A DNA stretch of 64,000 nucleotides from Aquilaria yunnanensis (GCA_039654915.1 CM077599.1:70524001-70588000), one strand, 5' to 3'. Numbered from the stretch's first letter, positions 45,279 through 56,870 are shown. The notes: generated by a model from the sequence alone, not told the origin. Made by a program: numbers and translations.

Positions 45279-47642
45279 ATGGATCCAAACTTGATTAGTT
45301 TCTCTGATGATATGAATGATTTTAGACTTGAAGATGATAGGATGTTACCCTTACCAAATTCATCTGACCAGTTTCTAAATCTTGCAAATGATCTCAGATT
45401 CAATATCCCTTCTCATTATCTTAATTTCCTTGATGTCCCTTTTGTTTCTCCTCAATCTGTTACTTCTCCCTTTGCTCCAACATCTTTGTCTGTAAACCCT
45501 GAAGGGGATTTGTCCTCTTTGTCGACTGGCTGGAGCCTAGAGGGTGAGTCTTCATCTCCGACCAATGACACCGAATCCTCAGACCCAGTTCTCAAGTACA
45601 TAAGCCAAATGCTTTTGGAAGAGAACATGGAGGACAAACCCCATACGTTTCCTGACCCTTATGCTTTGGAAGACACAGAAAAATCCTTGTATGAAGCTCT
45701 AAATCAGGAGGGTTCTGCGCCGGTTGATCAATCCCTACTTCCTCCATACATGGATATAGAGAGTCCTGACAGCACCTGTTCTGGTGGCAGTAGTGATCAT
45801 GCTAGTAGTACCTTCTCCACTACTAGTTCTAACACCGGAAGTGGTTCTACATATTTTGTTGATCACTCGTGTGTTGGCGAGGACAAGGCGTATCAAAGTC
45901 CATCTCTGTCACAAGATCCTCTACCTGGCGACCACAAGTCTCTGTCTAATATGCAGAATCCCACCTTTCAGGTTGATGCCAATCCAACCATTGACCTGAA
46001 CAGTGTGGGTAGTGGCTTGATGGAATCCTCTGTGCATGATCTTCTGCTTCAGAGTATTTTCAGGGACCAGGAATCTATCTTGCAGTTTAAGAAAGGATTT
46101 GAGGAAGCTAGCAAGTTCATTCCCAGCTGTAATCAACTGTTGGTGAATGTGGGAAGTAAGACATTTTCTGCACCCCAGAAGGAAGAGGCTACTGATTTCA
46201 AGAAAGAGGTGCATGAGAAGGAGAAGGATCGCTCTTTAGATGGGTCAACAGGAAAAAAGAATCACAAAAGGGAAGATGCAGATACTGATGAAGAGAGGAG
46301 CAATAAGCAATCCGCGGTTTCTACGGAAGATCAGTGTGAACTGGCAGAGGTGTTTGATAGGGTGCTGCTATGTGTTAACAACGAGGTTCTCAAGAAAGAA
46401 CTAAATATGTCACTGGAGCATAATGGACAAATGGATGATTCTAATGGTGGGAAAGCTCGTGGTAAGAAACATAACAAGAGGAAGGAGACAGTTGATTTGA
46501 GGACTTTGCTCATTCTCTGTGCACAGGCAGTTTCGGTTGATGATCGCAGGACTGCTGGTGAGCTACTAAAACAGATCAGGGAGCATTCCTCACCTCATGG
46601 TGATGGGTCGCAGAGGTTGGCTCATTACTTTGCAAATGCCCTTGAGGCACGCTTTAATGGCAGTGGAACTGGAGCTCGAATTTTCATTAGTTCCCCGCGG
46701 TCCCAGAAGATATCTGCTGCTGACATATTGAAAGGTTACAAGGCTTATCTTTGTGCCTCTCCATTTAAGAAGCTAGCAATTTTCTATGCAAACAAAACAA
46801 TATACAAAATGGCAGAGAAGGCAAAAGCTCTTCATATCGTAGATTTTGGTATTCTGTATGGTTTCCAGTGGCCAATCCTGATCCAGCATCTCTCAATGCG
46901 GCCTGGTGGACCACCAAAGCTACGCATCACAGGAATAGATATTCCACAGCCTGGTTTCCGGCCAGCAGAAAGAATAGAGGAGACAGGGCGCCGCTTGGCA
47001 AGATACTGCAAGCGGTTTAAGGTGCCTTTTGAGTACAATCCAATAGCAGCAAAGAATTGGGAAACGATCCAAATAGAGGACCTCAAGCTGGATCGCAGTG
47101 AAATGCTTGCTGTGAATTGTCTTTACCGGTTTAAGCACTTGCTTGATGAGACAACTGAAGCAGATTGTCCAAGGGATACTGTCCTGAAATTGATTCGGAA
47201 GATGAACCCTGATATATTTGTGCATGGCATTTGCAACGGATCTTACAATGCACCATTTTTCATCACAAGGTTCAGAGAGGCACTCTTCTTTTATTCAGCC
47301 TTATTCGATATGTTTGATGCCAGTCTGCCACGTGAAGAGCCAGCAAGGATGATGTATGAAAGGGAGATTTACGGGAGGGAGGCAATGAATGTTGTTGCGT
47401 GTGAAGGCCCGGGGAGGATCGAGAGGCCGGAGAATTACAAGCAATGGCAGGTTCGGATGGTGAGGGCAGGTTTCAAGCCGCTTCCATTGGACCAGGAGAT
47501 GGTGCAAGCACTAAAGAGTAAACAGAAGGCCTGGTACCACAAAGATTTTGTGACGGGTGAAGATAAAAACTGGGTATTGCAGGGCTGGAAAGGTAGAATT
47601 ATTGTTGCTTCTTCCTGTTGGGTACCTTCTTCAGAATCTTGA
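45279..47642 (+). CDS. GRAS-family transcriptional regulator, LISCL subfamily (SCL14-like)
   Basis: An intact single coding exon of 787 codons. The start at 45279 is chosen for its GCCATGG context and because LISCL proteins begin near MDPN; an upstream in-frame ATG at 45192 would add 29 unlikely residues from the leader. The acidic N-terminus carries LISCL motifs (DPVLKYISQMLLEE at about 102-115, SLYEAL at 136, EERSNKQSAV near 340). The GRAS domain fills residues 405-785: leucine-rich repeat I (LRTLLILCAQAVSVDDRRTA), VHIID-type core LHIVDFG at 518, second leucine repeat from LRITGI at 548, PFYRE region (PFFITRFREALFFYS at 659; ERPENYKQWQ at 715), and SAW with closing WVPS near 781. Members act in the nucleus as co-activators; Arabidopsis SCL14 works with TGA bZIP factors on detoxification genes. 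Whether this is the direct SCL14 counterpart is not certain. No damage is visible. Confidence 0.95.
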   Translation: MDPNLISFSDDMNDFRLEDDRMLPLPNSSDQFLNLANDLRFNIPSHYLNFLDVPFVSPQSVTSPFAPTSLSVNPEGDLSSLSTGWSLEGESSSPTNDTESSDPVLKYISQMLLEENMEDKPHTFPDPYALEDTEKSLYEALNQEGSAPVDQSLLPPYMDIESPDSTCSGGSSDHASSTFSTTSSNTGSGSTYFVDHSCVGEDKAYQSPSLSQDPLPGDHKSLSNMQNPTFQVDANPTIDLNSVGSGLMESSVHDLLLQSIFRDQESILQFKKGFEEASKFIPSCNQLLVNVGSKTFSAPQKEEATDFKKEVHEKEKDRSLDGSTGKKNHKREDADTDEERSNKQSAVSTEDQCELAEVFDRVLLCVNNEVLKKELNMSLEHNGQMDDSNGGKARGKKHNKRKETVDLRTLLILCAQAVSVDDRRTAGELLKQIREHSSPHGDGSQRLAHYFANALEARFNGSGTGARIFISSPRSQKISAADILKGYKAYLCASPFKKLAIFYANKTIYKMAEKAKALHIVDFGILYGFQWPILIQHLSMRPGGPPKLRITGIDIPQPGFRPAERIEETGRRLARYCKRFKVPFEYNPIAAKNWETIQIEDLKLDRSEMLAVNCLYRFKHLLDETTEADCPRDTVLKLIRKMNPDIFVHGICNGSYNAPFFITRFREALFFYSALFDMFDASLPREEPARMMYEREIYGREAMNVVACEGPGRIERPENYKQWQVRMVRAGFKPLPLDQEMVQALKSKQKAWYHKDFVTGEDKNWVLQGWKGRIIVASSCWVPSSES

Positions 47643-47924
47643 CCACTGCTGACACTAGAAAATTTTGGAGATTCTTCAAGTTTCGTAGTCTTCCTTGGCT
47701 GTTGAGCATAATCAGTGGTTAGATATGGATTTTCCTGCTGTATGATGGCTTAGTTTCTTGGTTTATGTTCTTATCATATGAAAAGGCTAGTTGATGATCA
47801 GAATCAGAATCAACTGCTAGTTGGTCTGTAATGTAAAAAGTAAACGGACTCTAAAATTTCTTTTTGACACCTTTAGAAGAAATTTTGCTCCTTACCACTT
47901 CTCGGTTATATGTGTGAGAGTTTT
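47643..47924 (+). other. 3' flank of the GRAS gene
   Basis: Non-coding sequence after the TGA at 47640-47642, presumably the 3' untranslated region. No clear AATAAA signal was found; degenerate A-rich signals are usual in plants. A family A MITE follows at once. Confidence 0.5.
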
Positions 47925-48365
47925 GCCCTTCGTTTGGTACCCTGTGGTTTGGTCAAACATACATTTTGCCTTTTATTTTAAAAAACCTACTCTTTACCGT
48001 CTATTTGTTTTATAGTGTTTGATAAAAACTTCTGAAACTCTATTTTAAACTATCTGATAATAATGTTCAAGTATTTTCAAGATTTTTGATATTTTTTTCA
48101 CAATCAACCGACTGTTAAAAAATATTAATATGTAATTATAAATAGAAAAATACATTTACAGAAAGGAAAAATTGATAATTTGCTATAAAAAATCTAGGAG
48201 AGATTGAAATTGTTGAAAGATGATTATTGTATAATTTAAATACAGTTTCAGAAGTTGTTATCAAACACTGTAAAAAATATAGGAGCAAAGTATAGATTTC
48301 TAAAAATAGGGAAGCAAACTGTAGGTTAAAGCATACTTCAGGGTAATTGTAAGTTTCCCCTATTA
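47925..48365. mobile_element. Family A MITE
   Basis: The best-preserved foldback copy. GTGTTTGATAAAAACTTCTG at the left pairs with CAGAAGTTGTTATCAAACAC at the right, and outer TTTGGTCAAACATAC and GTAATTGTAAGTTTCCCC phrases match other copies. It lies just behind the GRAS 3' end and may supply its polyadenylation region. Confidence 0.75.
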
Positions 48366-48460
48366 GAAAATTATGAGTCTTGCAATGGAAGAAAATAAAA
48401 AAGGTGACCTTTTCCGCTGCACATGTCTGGGTATGAGGATCACGTATTCCTCCCAGTTGT

Positions 48461-49120
48461 TAAGGTGTTAAATACCATTACCGCTAGGTATATCAGGCCC
48501 TAAATTTTTAAGATATACTGCATAATATACTGCGTCACATACCATTACTGTTTTCGTAAAAAAATAAATATTAAAATATTATTTTAAGTTGACATAATTT
48601 GTTTAATAATTTATTTTTACACATTTTATATGTATTCTAATTTTTTTATCATAATTCTTCAAATATAAATAAAATATATATGATAGAAGATATTTAGTTT
48701 GGGTAGCATGCACCAAAAATCCAATTGGGGGATATTGTTCAATACCACAGGGATCTTCAAGCTGCTACAATCCATTAAATTTTTATATTAATTAAGAAAA
48801 GTAACAAAAAAGTAAAAGTAAAAGTTTGTTTTATGATGTGTATTATTTATATTTTAATATTTTATATTTTTATGATATTTTTATGTAAAATGGGAAAAAA
48901 ATAGCCTGGAAAAATAAAATATCGCGGTACATACCACGCCGTATTTGCTGTATACCGTAGTTTTTGACAAAGTACATACAAAAAATGAGCGATATGCTGT
49001 ATACCGCGAAATACTACGATATACTGAGATGTAAAATGATAAAACGTGAAAATATTTAGACAGCATACTATATACCCGCAATAAACAGTATACAACAGTA
49101 TATAGTGGTATTTAACACTA
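48461..49120. mobile_element. hAT-like foldback with TATACCG/GTATACTG sub-repeats
   Basis: The left end TAAGGTGTTAAATACCA and the right end TGGTATTTAACACTA are inverse. The interior repeats GTATACCGCGAAATAC, CGGTACATACCACG and ATATACTG-like phrases on both strands. A polypurine/AT central part has no coding. No perfect target duplication was found. Confidence 0.6.
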
Positions 49121-49409
49121 TGCCTATTTCTTTACTTTTTATACAAAATTTTATTTTTAGTATTAATTAGAGAGCTTTGCACAAAAAATATTGGTCAATA
49201 TCATTTATATGTGCTCATTTTGTAATTGATTATTCATAAATACAATTTGTTTTATGTTCATAAAGATGAATAATATCTTATGTCATATTATAAGTAATGA
49301 TTGTAGTAGTACTAGCCTGCAAAGAGATGTGGAAGGTCAATTGTTTGTTCCTCAATCCTAGAAGGTCTTTAAGCTACATCATTAATTGTGGGTGTCCCGC
49401 CTTTGTAAG

Positions 49410-52400
49410 TAGTGGTGGCTAGTGGGCCGGGTTGACCTGGGACTAACCGGGACCCGGCTCGGGTCAAACTTGGCCCGACACAATCAAACCCAGGCTCAGT
49501 CCAACACGAAACGAACTCGGAAGGTGGAGGGGCGAATATGGGCCTAGGAGAAGAAGGAAGCCTAAATCAAGACGAACCTGCCCATAGCTCGGCCGAGCAA
49601 GGCCGGGCCGGGTCAAACGTTCTAGGTTTCTGTTGCACATTTTCAAATTTTCAAAAAAATGGTAAAATTACACCCTACCCCCCTAACAGCTCCAAACTTT
49701 TTTTTTTACCCCCTGACTTTTTTACCCTCAATCAATAGCCATTAACGATTAGTTTTTTAGGGCTTTTCAGGCAAAACTAATTTTTTCTTCTCCTATGAAT
49801 AACTAGCCTCCTTCTCACACTTCCTCACACCAATCTTCTCTTCTTCAATCTCCTACAATATTCTCTTATTCTCTCTACTATCTCTCTCCAAGTTTCTTAA
49901 TCTTTCACTAATATTTTCTTAATTACCTCTTAATCATCTCTCCGTCTATTCAATTATTTTATTCCACTAATGGCTTCACGAGGGAAGAACTCCAACAAGG
50001 ACAACAGTGTTGCCTCCTTCTCATCCGGCACGAGGCTCAGTTCATTTTTGCGAGGACGTTTGTTCTGCAAAAATTGAGGCTCGCATTTATAAAAAATTGC
50101 TGACAATGATCCCAACATCAACATGGCGGCATACGACCTTGGTCTTGACAATTAACTCTTTAATGATGACGTTGAGGAAATTCCACCAACTTAAGTCGGT
50201 GCCGAGGGGTCCCAACCGACAGCACAAAGGGAGCAACCCGAGCAGACTCAAGTGAAGAGCGGGAATTTGAAGGCTTCAATTTGGGCACATTTTGAGCAAG
50301 TTTGGAAAGGCAAAACGAGGTATACCAAGTACAAACATTGTGACAACAAATTTGCACACAAATTGAACTCCAAGACTGGCACCCTCACGAGGCACTTGAG
50401 CAAAGTCCATAAAGACATTGGCGGCATTTTCAGTGGACAACGCAACTAACGGGCATTTGCAACTCCGGCGGTCTAGGTATTTTTCGATTTAATCCAAAAA
50501 TTGGTAGGCAAGATTTAATTAATTGGATGATGATTACTGAAAAACCATTTAGACAAGCTGAGGATGAACATTTAGGAAGATTCATCTAAGAAAATCTAAA
50601 TCCTGTTTATAAAAAAAAGTCTAGGCAAATGGCTAGAAGAGAAAACTTTAAACTGTATAAAGCTAAGAGAAATTATTACAAACATATTTTTCTACCATTG
50701 ATCATTGACTGTCATTTACATCTGATATGTGGACATCTTCAATAGAATAAAATTAATATTGTGTCACCGCTAATTAGATAGATGATGAATGGGTTATTCA
50801 AAAATGGATAATTGCTTTCAAATGTATGAATTTAATCATGCAGGTTGGAATATTTTCAACTGTATTATTGAAAGTTTGTGTGAATTTTTTGTTTCTAATA
50901 AAGTTTTGTCCATTTTTTTTTACAATGCTTCAAACAATGATTCTACGGTGAAAGAATTAATAAAAGAAATTAAACCACTGCTTGATGAAAATTTATTTCA
51001 TATTCATTGCTTGTGTCACATTTTGAATTTATGTGTCCTAAATGGTTTACAACAACTGCAAAATTAAATTGAGCCAATTCGGAATGCTTTACTTTTTGTT
51101 AAAACAAGGAACAAATTGGCTCGTGAATTTAAAATATTTTGTATTGAAAATGGGGTAAATTTTTCTTAGAAAAGGTTTAAAATCGATTGCCACACTCGAT
51201 GGAACTTAACATTTGAAATGTTAAATGATGCTCAATCATGGGCAAATCTTTTGACTCGCTTTGTGAACTTAAAAGTGCAAGGCGACTGGCTAACGGACGA
51301 GGTTTGGGAAAAATGTTTTAAGTTAGTTGAGTTGCTTAGATATTTTTACGAGGCAACAAAATTTTTTTCTGGGGTTTATTACCCAACAATGCACAAAACA
51401 ATGTTATATTTTGTAAACATTTTCTATATTTTTCACCAATACAAAGACGATGAGTTTTTGCAACCAACTGTTGAAGCAATGCAAAAGAAATTACTTGATT
51501 GTTTTCAACAGATCTCGCAAATTTATCTTGTTACATATGCATTAGATCCCAATGTCAAAATCATTGATTCTCTGCAATTGTTAGAAGCATACTATCATAC
51601 ATGCTTAGGTTAAGCACAAGTTTCTGAACTTGTTATTTCTATTAAAGCTGACCACAATTTGATAGAGTTATACAAACTCTTCTTCGTTAAGCATTCTGAT
51701 AAGGTTAGGTCATCTGATCCAACACCCGCCCGACATTCTACCTCATCATCATCATCAAGGTTCAAGCTAGTGACAAATATCCTCAAATGACTGAGACCCA
51801 TAAACCCGTGATTGACGAAATAGGATGATTACCTCCGCACTTCATTTGAAAATAATGAGGAAGACATCCTCGAGTAGTGGAAGAACAAAAGAGGAAGATT
51901 CCTGATCTTATCCATACTGGCGCAAGAGATTTTGGCAGTTCTGGTCTTAATCATCGCCTCTGAGACCGCCTTTAGTGCTGGGAAACAAGTCATCTTGGAG
52001 AAACGAGTAACGCTCACACCTAAAGCCGTTGAGGTTTATATCTGTAACTGGGATTGGGCATTTGCAGCTTTAAAGAAGCAAGATATTAAAAGCTCCGATG
52101 ATGAGGTCCCTTCTGATGATAACCAACAAGAGTAGATTGTAGATTTTCATTATAATTTAAAGAATGTAATTGATCTGATTATACTGTTAAACACAGATCT
52201 TAAGTTTTACCTTTTCATTTTTTTTCACGGAACGTTTTGCCATTTTCAAGTGTAAGGCACGTTCCAAATTATATAACTATCATTTGGCTTTTTTATTAAT
52301 AAAATTTGTATCGGCAATGGTGTTTTTTTTTTTTTAAATATATATTTTATAAAATTACTGTCAAATAACGATTGAAAACATATTAAAACGTATTTTTTTC

Positions 52401-52564
52401 TAATCGGATTAATTCGGCCTAGCTCAGACCCGCCCCGCCCTAGCCCGGGCCTAGGTTGGTCCCAGCCCAGGCCACCCCCATTTTAATACAGACTGTGCCC
52501 GGGTCCAAAAACCCGACCCAAACCCGGTTGAGGCTAGGCCGAGTTAGCCCACTGGCCACCATTA
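49410..52564 (+). mobile_element. Complete hAT element, 3155 bp, with perfect 8-bp target duplication
   Basis: The left terminal repeat TAGTGGTGGCTAGTGGGC (49410-49427) and the inverse of the right end (TAATGGTGGCCAGTGGGC, 52564-52547) match at 16 of 18. The direct flanks are identical: TTTGTAAG at 49402-49409 and at 52565-52572. The subterminal zones are rich in GGCCGGG, GGGTC and CGGGCC phrases on both sides, as usual for hAT transposase-binding regions. The single transposase gene inside is broken. Confidence 0.93.
49970..52135 (+). pseudogene. hAT transposase, disrupted
   Basis: A start ATG at 49970 follows a pyrimidine-rich leader (MASRGKNSNKDNS). Shifts then break the frame. A BED-type zinc finger is readable at 50270-50425 (ASIWAHFEQVW, then KHCDNKFAH, then TGTLTRHLSKVH), but the first zinc Cys appears to be Tyr (TKYKHC). 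RNase H-like core pieces follow at 50789-51067 (HAGWNIFNCI, NASNND, HCLCHILNLCVLNG) and 51190-51613 (RWNLTFEML, YEATKFFSGVYYPT). The C-terminal hATC dimerisation region is at 51920-52100 (IIASETAFSAGK, NWDWAF). Several stops and at least two frameshifts separate these pieces. The copy cannot make its own transposase, although its intact ends could still be moved by another. Confidence 0.88.
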
Positions 52565-52572
52565 TTTGTAAG

Positions 52573-53847
52573 GGCTGCATTTGAATTCGGACCACTTACT
52601 TGGTAGATAGCTCTTCCTCTTGCCATTTTGCTAGAACGGGGAACTTATTTTAATTTTTGATAAACACTAATTTCAAAAAGTTTGAATTGAAAACCAATTA
52701 AAAAGTTAAAGAAAAGGATTACATTATGAAGCTTAAGTTATACACAAAGTTCTCTACATTTTCTCCTATTGTGATGGAGGGTATTACACTCTCCTCTCAA
52801 GTTGCACAACAAAACTCTTTCGTGTCACATCAGTGCCACTTTGGTACAATTTTGTAACGTTCCAACTCGAAAACCAGTCGAGGAAATATTCCCTCACACC
52901 ATGTAAGGCTATTGTTTGGAAAAATATGAGTGTTATGTGTTTATTTTTCTTGAAAGTTAAGACCATATATTCACATTTATCTCATGTTAGATAGGATAAT
53001 ACTATACAGATCTAATAACCATGAAATTAATCACAATATTTTTCCATTTTTCAGCTAAAATTACTTATGTTTTACCAAAAAATGTGATGAAAATGCTTTT
53101 TCGATTTCTTGGTTAGGAATAGACATTAATAAATAATTACTATATATATAAACATAAACAAGTTTAATCAATTATTAATGATCTCAAAGTTTTTTCTTTA
53201 AAAAAAATATTAGGGGGAAAAGAAGTGGGCATATGAGTATTAGGTTTCATTTAGCAATAGGGTCTAAAATTAATGTCAGAGATAAGAATGAATTATTAAT
53301 AATTATGATAATTGTTTTAAACTTTTAACATTAAAAAGGAGAAATTTTAAAAAAAATCCCTTATGGTTTACTGTAACCTACAGTTACCCGTATATTCTGA
53401 AACCTACAATTAGCCCCTCTAATCCAAACTCTACCAGGCAATCACTTCAGTGGCGGGGGAAACATAAAAGCCCTATTATCTTTTTAGCAAGCCTACTCCT
53501 CACTAATCCAAAACAAAGGGTTTTTCAAATTCAAAAAATTCAATAAATCAGTGTATTTACGAGACACCTAAATTCTTTTCATATTCCTGTATCAATACTA
53601 AATAGGTCCTATGGCATTTTATTATACTACTAAACTAAGCTGATACTCGTTATACCATAAAAATAATTGGGTGACACACGAAAAAATATTACTTTACGCA
53701 TTTTAAAATTTTGTTCTTTTTCCTATTTCTTGAATCCCGAAATATTTGTCACCTTTACCTATTTATACTATCTCTTTTAAATTTTCTCAAGCCTCCTTAA
53801 ATAACTCATATATGTCAAGGTGTTCAGCAGTATGATAAAAAAAAAAA
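52573..53847. other. AT-rich stretch, nothing firm
   Basis: No gene was recognised. A short region at 53355-53445 (TGGTTTACTGTAACCTAC, GCCCCTCTAATCC) resembles one end of a MITE, but the partner end was not located. Confidence 0.5.
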
Positions 53848-54130
53848 GGGTAAATGACACCCGTTGTCTTTAAGCTATCCTAATATTGCTTAATTGTTCT
53901 AAAACTATAAAATATTACATAATCATCTCAAAACCGTGCAATTTTTTTTCCCAATTTGAGTCACTTTTTAATGACTAGCATACGATAGGACAATAGGTGC
54001 AACAATTGGGTAATTTGGGGATAATGGTGCAATAATTGGGTAGTTTGAGAATGATAATGCAACAATCCATAGTTTCAAAACAATTAAGTAATATTGGGCA
54101 TAGTCTATGGACAATCATGGTCATTTACCC
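53848..54130. mobile_element. Foldback MITE with GGGTAAAT ends
   Basis: The ends GGGTAAATGAC and GTCATTTACCC-type (TCATTTACCC) are inverse. The inner arms pair (AATATTGCTTAATTGTTCTA with TTAAGTAATATTGGGC). Both sides carry T followed by 11 A, consistent with a 9-11 bp target duplication inside an A run. Ends are shared with the Mutator-like element downstream. Confidence 0.7.
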
Positions 54131-54858
54131 TAAAAAAAAAAAGCATACAAACTTGGACTAAATTTCAAGTTTTTGAGTTGATTGAAATTTGTTTGTGAAA
54201 TGTGTATCATAATGCATAGTTTGGGACTTTTAATAAAAAAAAATAGTGCAATCATGTCTCCAAATGATTTATTAATTTTTTTTATATATAGTGGTTATTT
54301 ATTTTAATTGTATAGCAACTATAACTCAATACTTTAAGAAGTTTGAAAATATATTCTCTAAAGAAAAATCCTGGGAACTACTTCCAATTTTGTTTAGAAA
54401 ATTATTTAATAATATTTTTTTCTTCTCTTTTTAGGCTAGCTATATAAAAATTAACTAATTTTAAAAAATATGATTTAAATGTTTAGTAGGTAAATTTATT
54501 GGGAAATTGCTGCTAAAAATTTGAAATTAATTTTTTCAAAAATTGAATATCAAATAATGAAAAAGAAAGAATAGGGAGAGTACAATAGTGAGTTTTCAAA
54601 TTTGTTGGTCACACTACCTAAAAGAGTTTAGTTATGAATTTGTTGTAAAAAATATAGCTCTTGGTTATTCAGCACGTAACCCATGAAAGAAAGGAAAAAA
54701 ACGACAGTAGGACACACTGCCTCGAGAGGGTTTTACAGCCTTTTCCTCATCTACTTAACAGACAAACTAACGGATTTTGGATCACTGGGGGTAGGTGGAG
54801 GTTTTGGGATAAGTGTCGGTTACAAGAAACAGCAGGGATTTTTGAAAATTTTCCTATT
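54131..54858. other. AT-rich stretch, nothing recognised
   Basis: No gene or repeat was recognised. Short open frames at 54661-54921 overlap the start of the tandem duplication and have no family resemblance. Confidence 0.45.
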
Positions 54859-55845
54859 AAAAATTTACTATTAAAAGGTCTAGAAAAAGGCCACAGGGTA
54901 AATCTAATCATTACTTGGTAAAATCATTCCAGCTTTTCCGATTCAGGAAACGGCAAATTTACAGTTTTTTTGATTAAAGCGGCAGGGTAACATGTGATTA
55001 ATGACTTTCAAGTCAAATCAAAGAAAATGACTTAAATGGGAGTGCTTTTTGTTTGGCGGCCCTAATTATGACTTTTCAAATTATTTGACCGTATTGAAAA
55101 GTTTGTTAATATATATATATATATATCATTTTTAATGCCAAAATACTTTAAGAAACTTTTTAATTACACTCTATTATTTAAGAAATTATTATGTTAACAC
55201 CTTATAAATTACTATTGAGTTGTAATTAGTCTTTATCTTTTATTTCTTCTCATTTTAAACATAATTCTACCTATTAAAACACACAAATAGGTTTATAAGT
55301 AATTATTTACTCATATGACCTATCAATTTAATGATTGATATAATTGAACTTTTTTCAAAAATTTACTATTAAAAGGTCTAGAAAAAGGCCACAGAGTAAA
55401 TCTAATCATTACTTGGTAAAATCATTCCAGCTTTTCCGATTCAGGAAACGGCAAAGTTACAGTTTTTTTGATTAAAGCGGCAGGGTAACATGTGATTAAT
55501 GACTTTCAAGTCAAATCAAAGAAAATGACTTAAATGGGAGTGCTTTTTGTTTGGCGGCCCTAATTGTGACTTTTCAAATTATTTGACCGTATTGAAAATT
55601 TTGTTAATATATATATATATCATTTTTAATGTCAAAATACTTTAAGAAACTTTTTAATTACACTCTATTATTTAAGAAATTATTATGTTAACACCTTATA
55701 AATCACTATTGAGTTGTAATTAGTCTTTATCTTTTATTCCTTCCCATTTTAAACATAATTCTACCTATTAAAATACACAAATAGGTTTATAAGTAATTAT
55801 TTACTCATATGACCTATCAATTTAATGATTGATATAATTGGACTC
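54859..55845. repeat. Tandem duplication, two copies of about 490 bp
   Basis: Copy 1 at 54859-55350 and copy 2 at 55357-55845. Both start AAAAATTTACTATTAAAAGG and end TTGATATAATTG-like, differing at a handful of bases and in length of an internal (TA)n tract (about 55109-55126 against 55606-55620). High similarity suggests a recent event. Non-coding. Confidence 0.92.
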
Positions 55846-56001
55846 TTTATGAGATGTTTTAGAGGTTCTTTACTGTTACTACTTATAATGATATGTTATA
55901 TTGCTATTACAATTAGTTATTATTTTATTTAATATTTTAATTACTAATATTTATTAGGAGAATAAATTTGTTGCATTTATTATGCCAAATTTACATATTG
56001 A

Positions 56002-56195
56002 GGGTAAATTGCACGCGCTACTCCTAACCTTTAATTATTGTTTCTGTTCTAACCCTAACCTTCACTTTGTTCGTTGCGTGTCCCTAACCCGATTAAAACG
56101 TTTCATTTCGACCCTTACGTGGATGGAACTTGTCTAAATGGACAGTGAATGCTACGTTAATGCTCATGTGGCACCGGAATGTCCACGCTGGCCCA
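56002..56195 (+). repeat. MULE left terminal inverted repeat
   Basis: Pairs with 61186-61379. It presumably carries the promoter for the plus-strand GRF gene, which starts 234 bp further in. Confidence 0.95.
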
Positions 56196-56429
56196 TTAAG
56201 TAGAGTAATAACTCCAACATTGATGCTATGGCGAGAAATTTTCCCTCCAAAAGGAGGTTTGTGATTTTGTTGGCCAGTGAAAAGCTATAATTGTAGCCAT
56301 CCACCCCCATCCACAGTAGAAATGCGAACGTAATGTGCCATAAATTAGGAAGAAGGGAGAAACTGGAGATCTAGGGATTTACCAACCTTTTATTCTGTTG
56401 GGGTCGTTCGTAGTTTTAATTAAGCATAA

Positions 56430-56870
56430 ATGGAGGGAAGAGGGCCGAGGATCTGTTCATGTGGGACTCCTGCAACCCTGGCAACATTGTGGACAGAAGC
56501 TAATCCAGGACGAAGGTTCTTAAGATGCAACAATTATAGGGTAAGAAAGATTCCGTCAAATTTGTTCTTGTATTGTATTCTGATGGGGAAAAGATGTTCT
56601 GACACGATGTGCTCTGTTTTTTTTTTGTTTTTTTGTGAAATATGTTGGAAAGGAAGCTGAGAATTGTGGGTTTTTTTATTGGTACAATTCACCTGTGTCA
56701 AGCAGGATGAGGGATGTTGTTGGCGGATTGCTCAGGCGAATTCAGAGGACCGAAGAGCAGCTGAAAGAGCAAAAGGCACTAAACTAACTAGACAGTTGAA
56801 GCTGTGGTTGGTGGTGCTTGTAGGGGTGGTTGTAATGGGGACATCCATTTGCTTTGGGGCAGTTGGTTGA
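56430..56870 (+). CDS. Small GRF-type zinc-finger protein with C-terminal membrane segment, inside the MULE
   Basis: Two exons, 56430-56540 and 56706-56870, joined at AGG|GTAAGA and AAGCAG|GATGAG in phase 0, give 91 residues. Residues 9-42 form a GRF-like zinc finger: Cys9-x-Cys11-Gly, the signature EANPGRRF (23-30), Cys33, and Cys41/Cys42 after the intron. Residues 50-69 are charged. Residues 70-90 (LWLVVLVGVVVMGTSICF) form one membrane-spanning helix at the very C-terminus, suggesting a tail-anchored protein. The frame is intact with good splice signals. Small GRF-finger proteins with a tail helix are known in plants (for example At4g04775-like) without clear function. Its place near the left terminal repeat, convergent to the transposase, is like mudrB in maize MuDR, although the protein is unrelated to MURB as far as I can see. 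Alternatively it was captured from the host. Confidence 0.7.
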
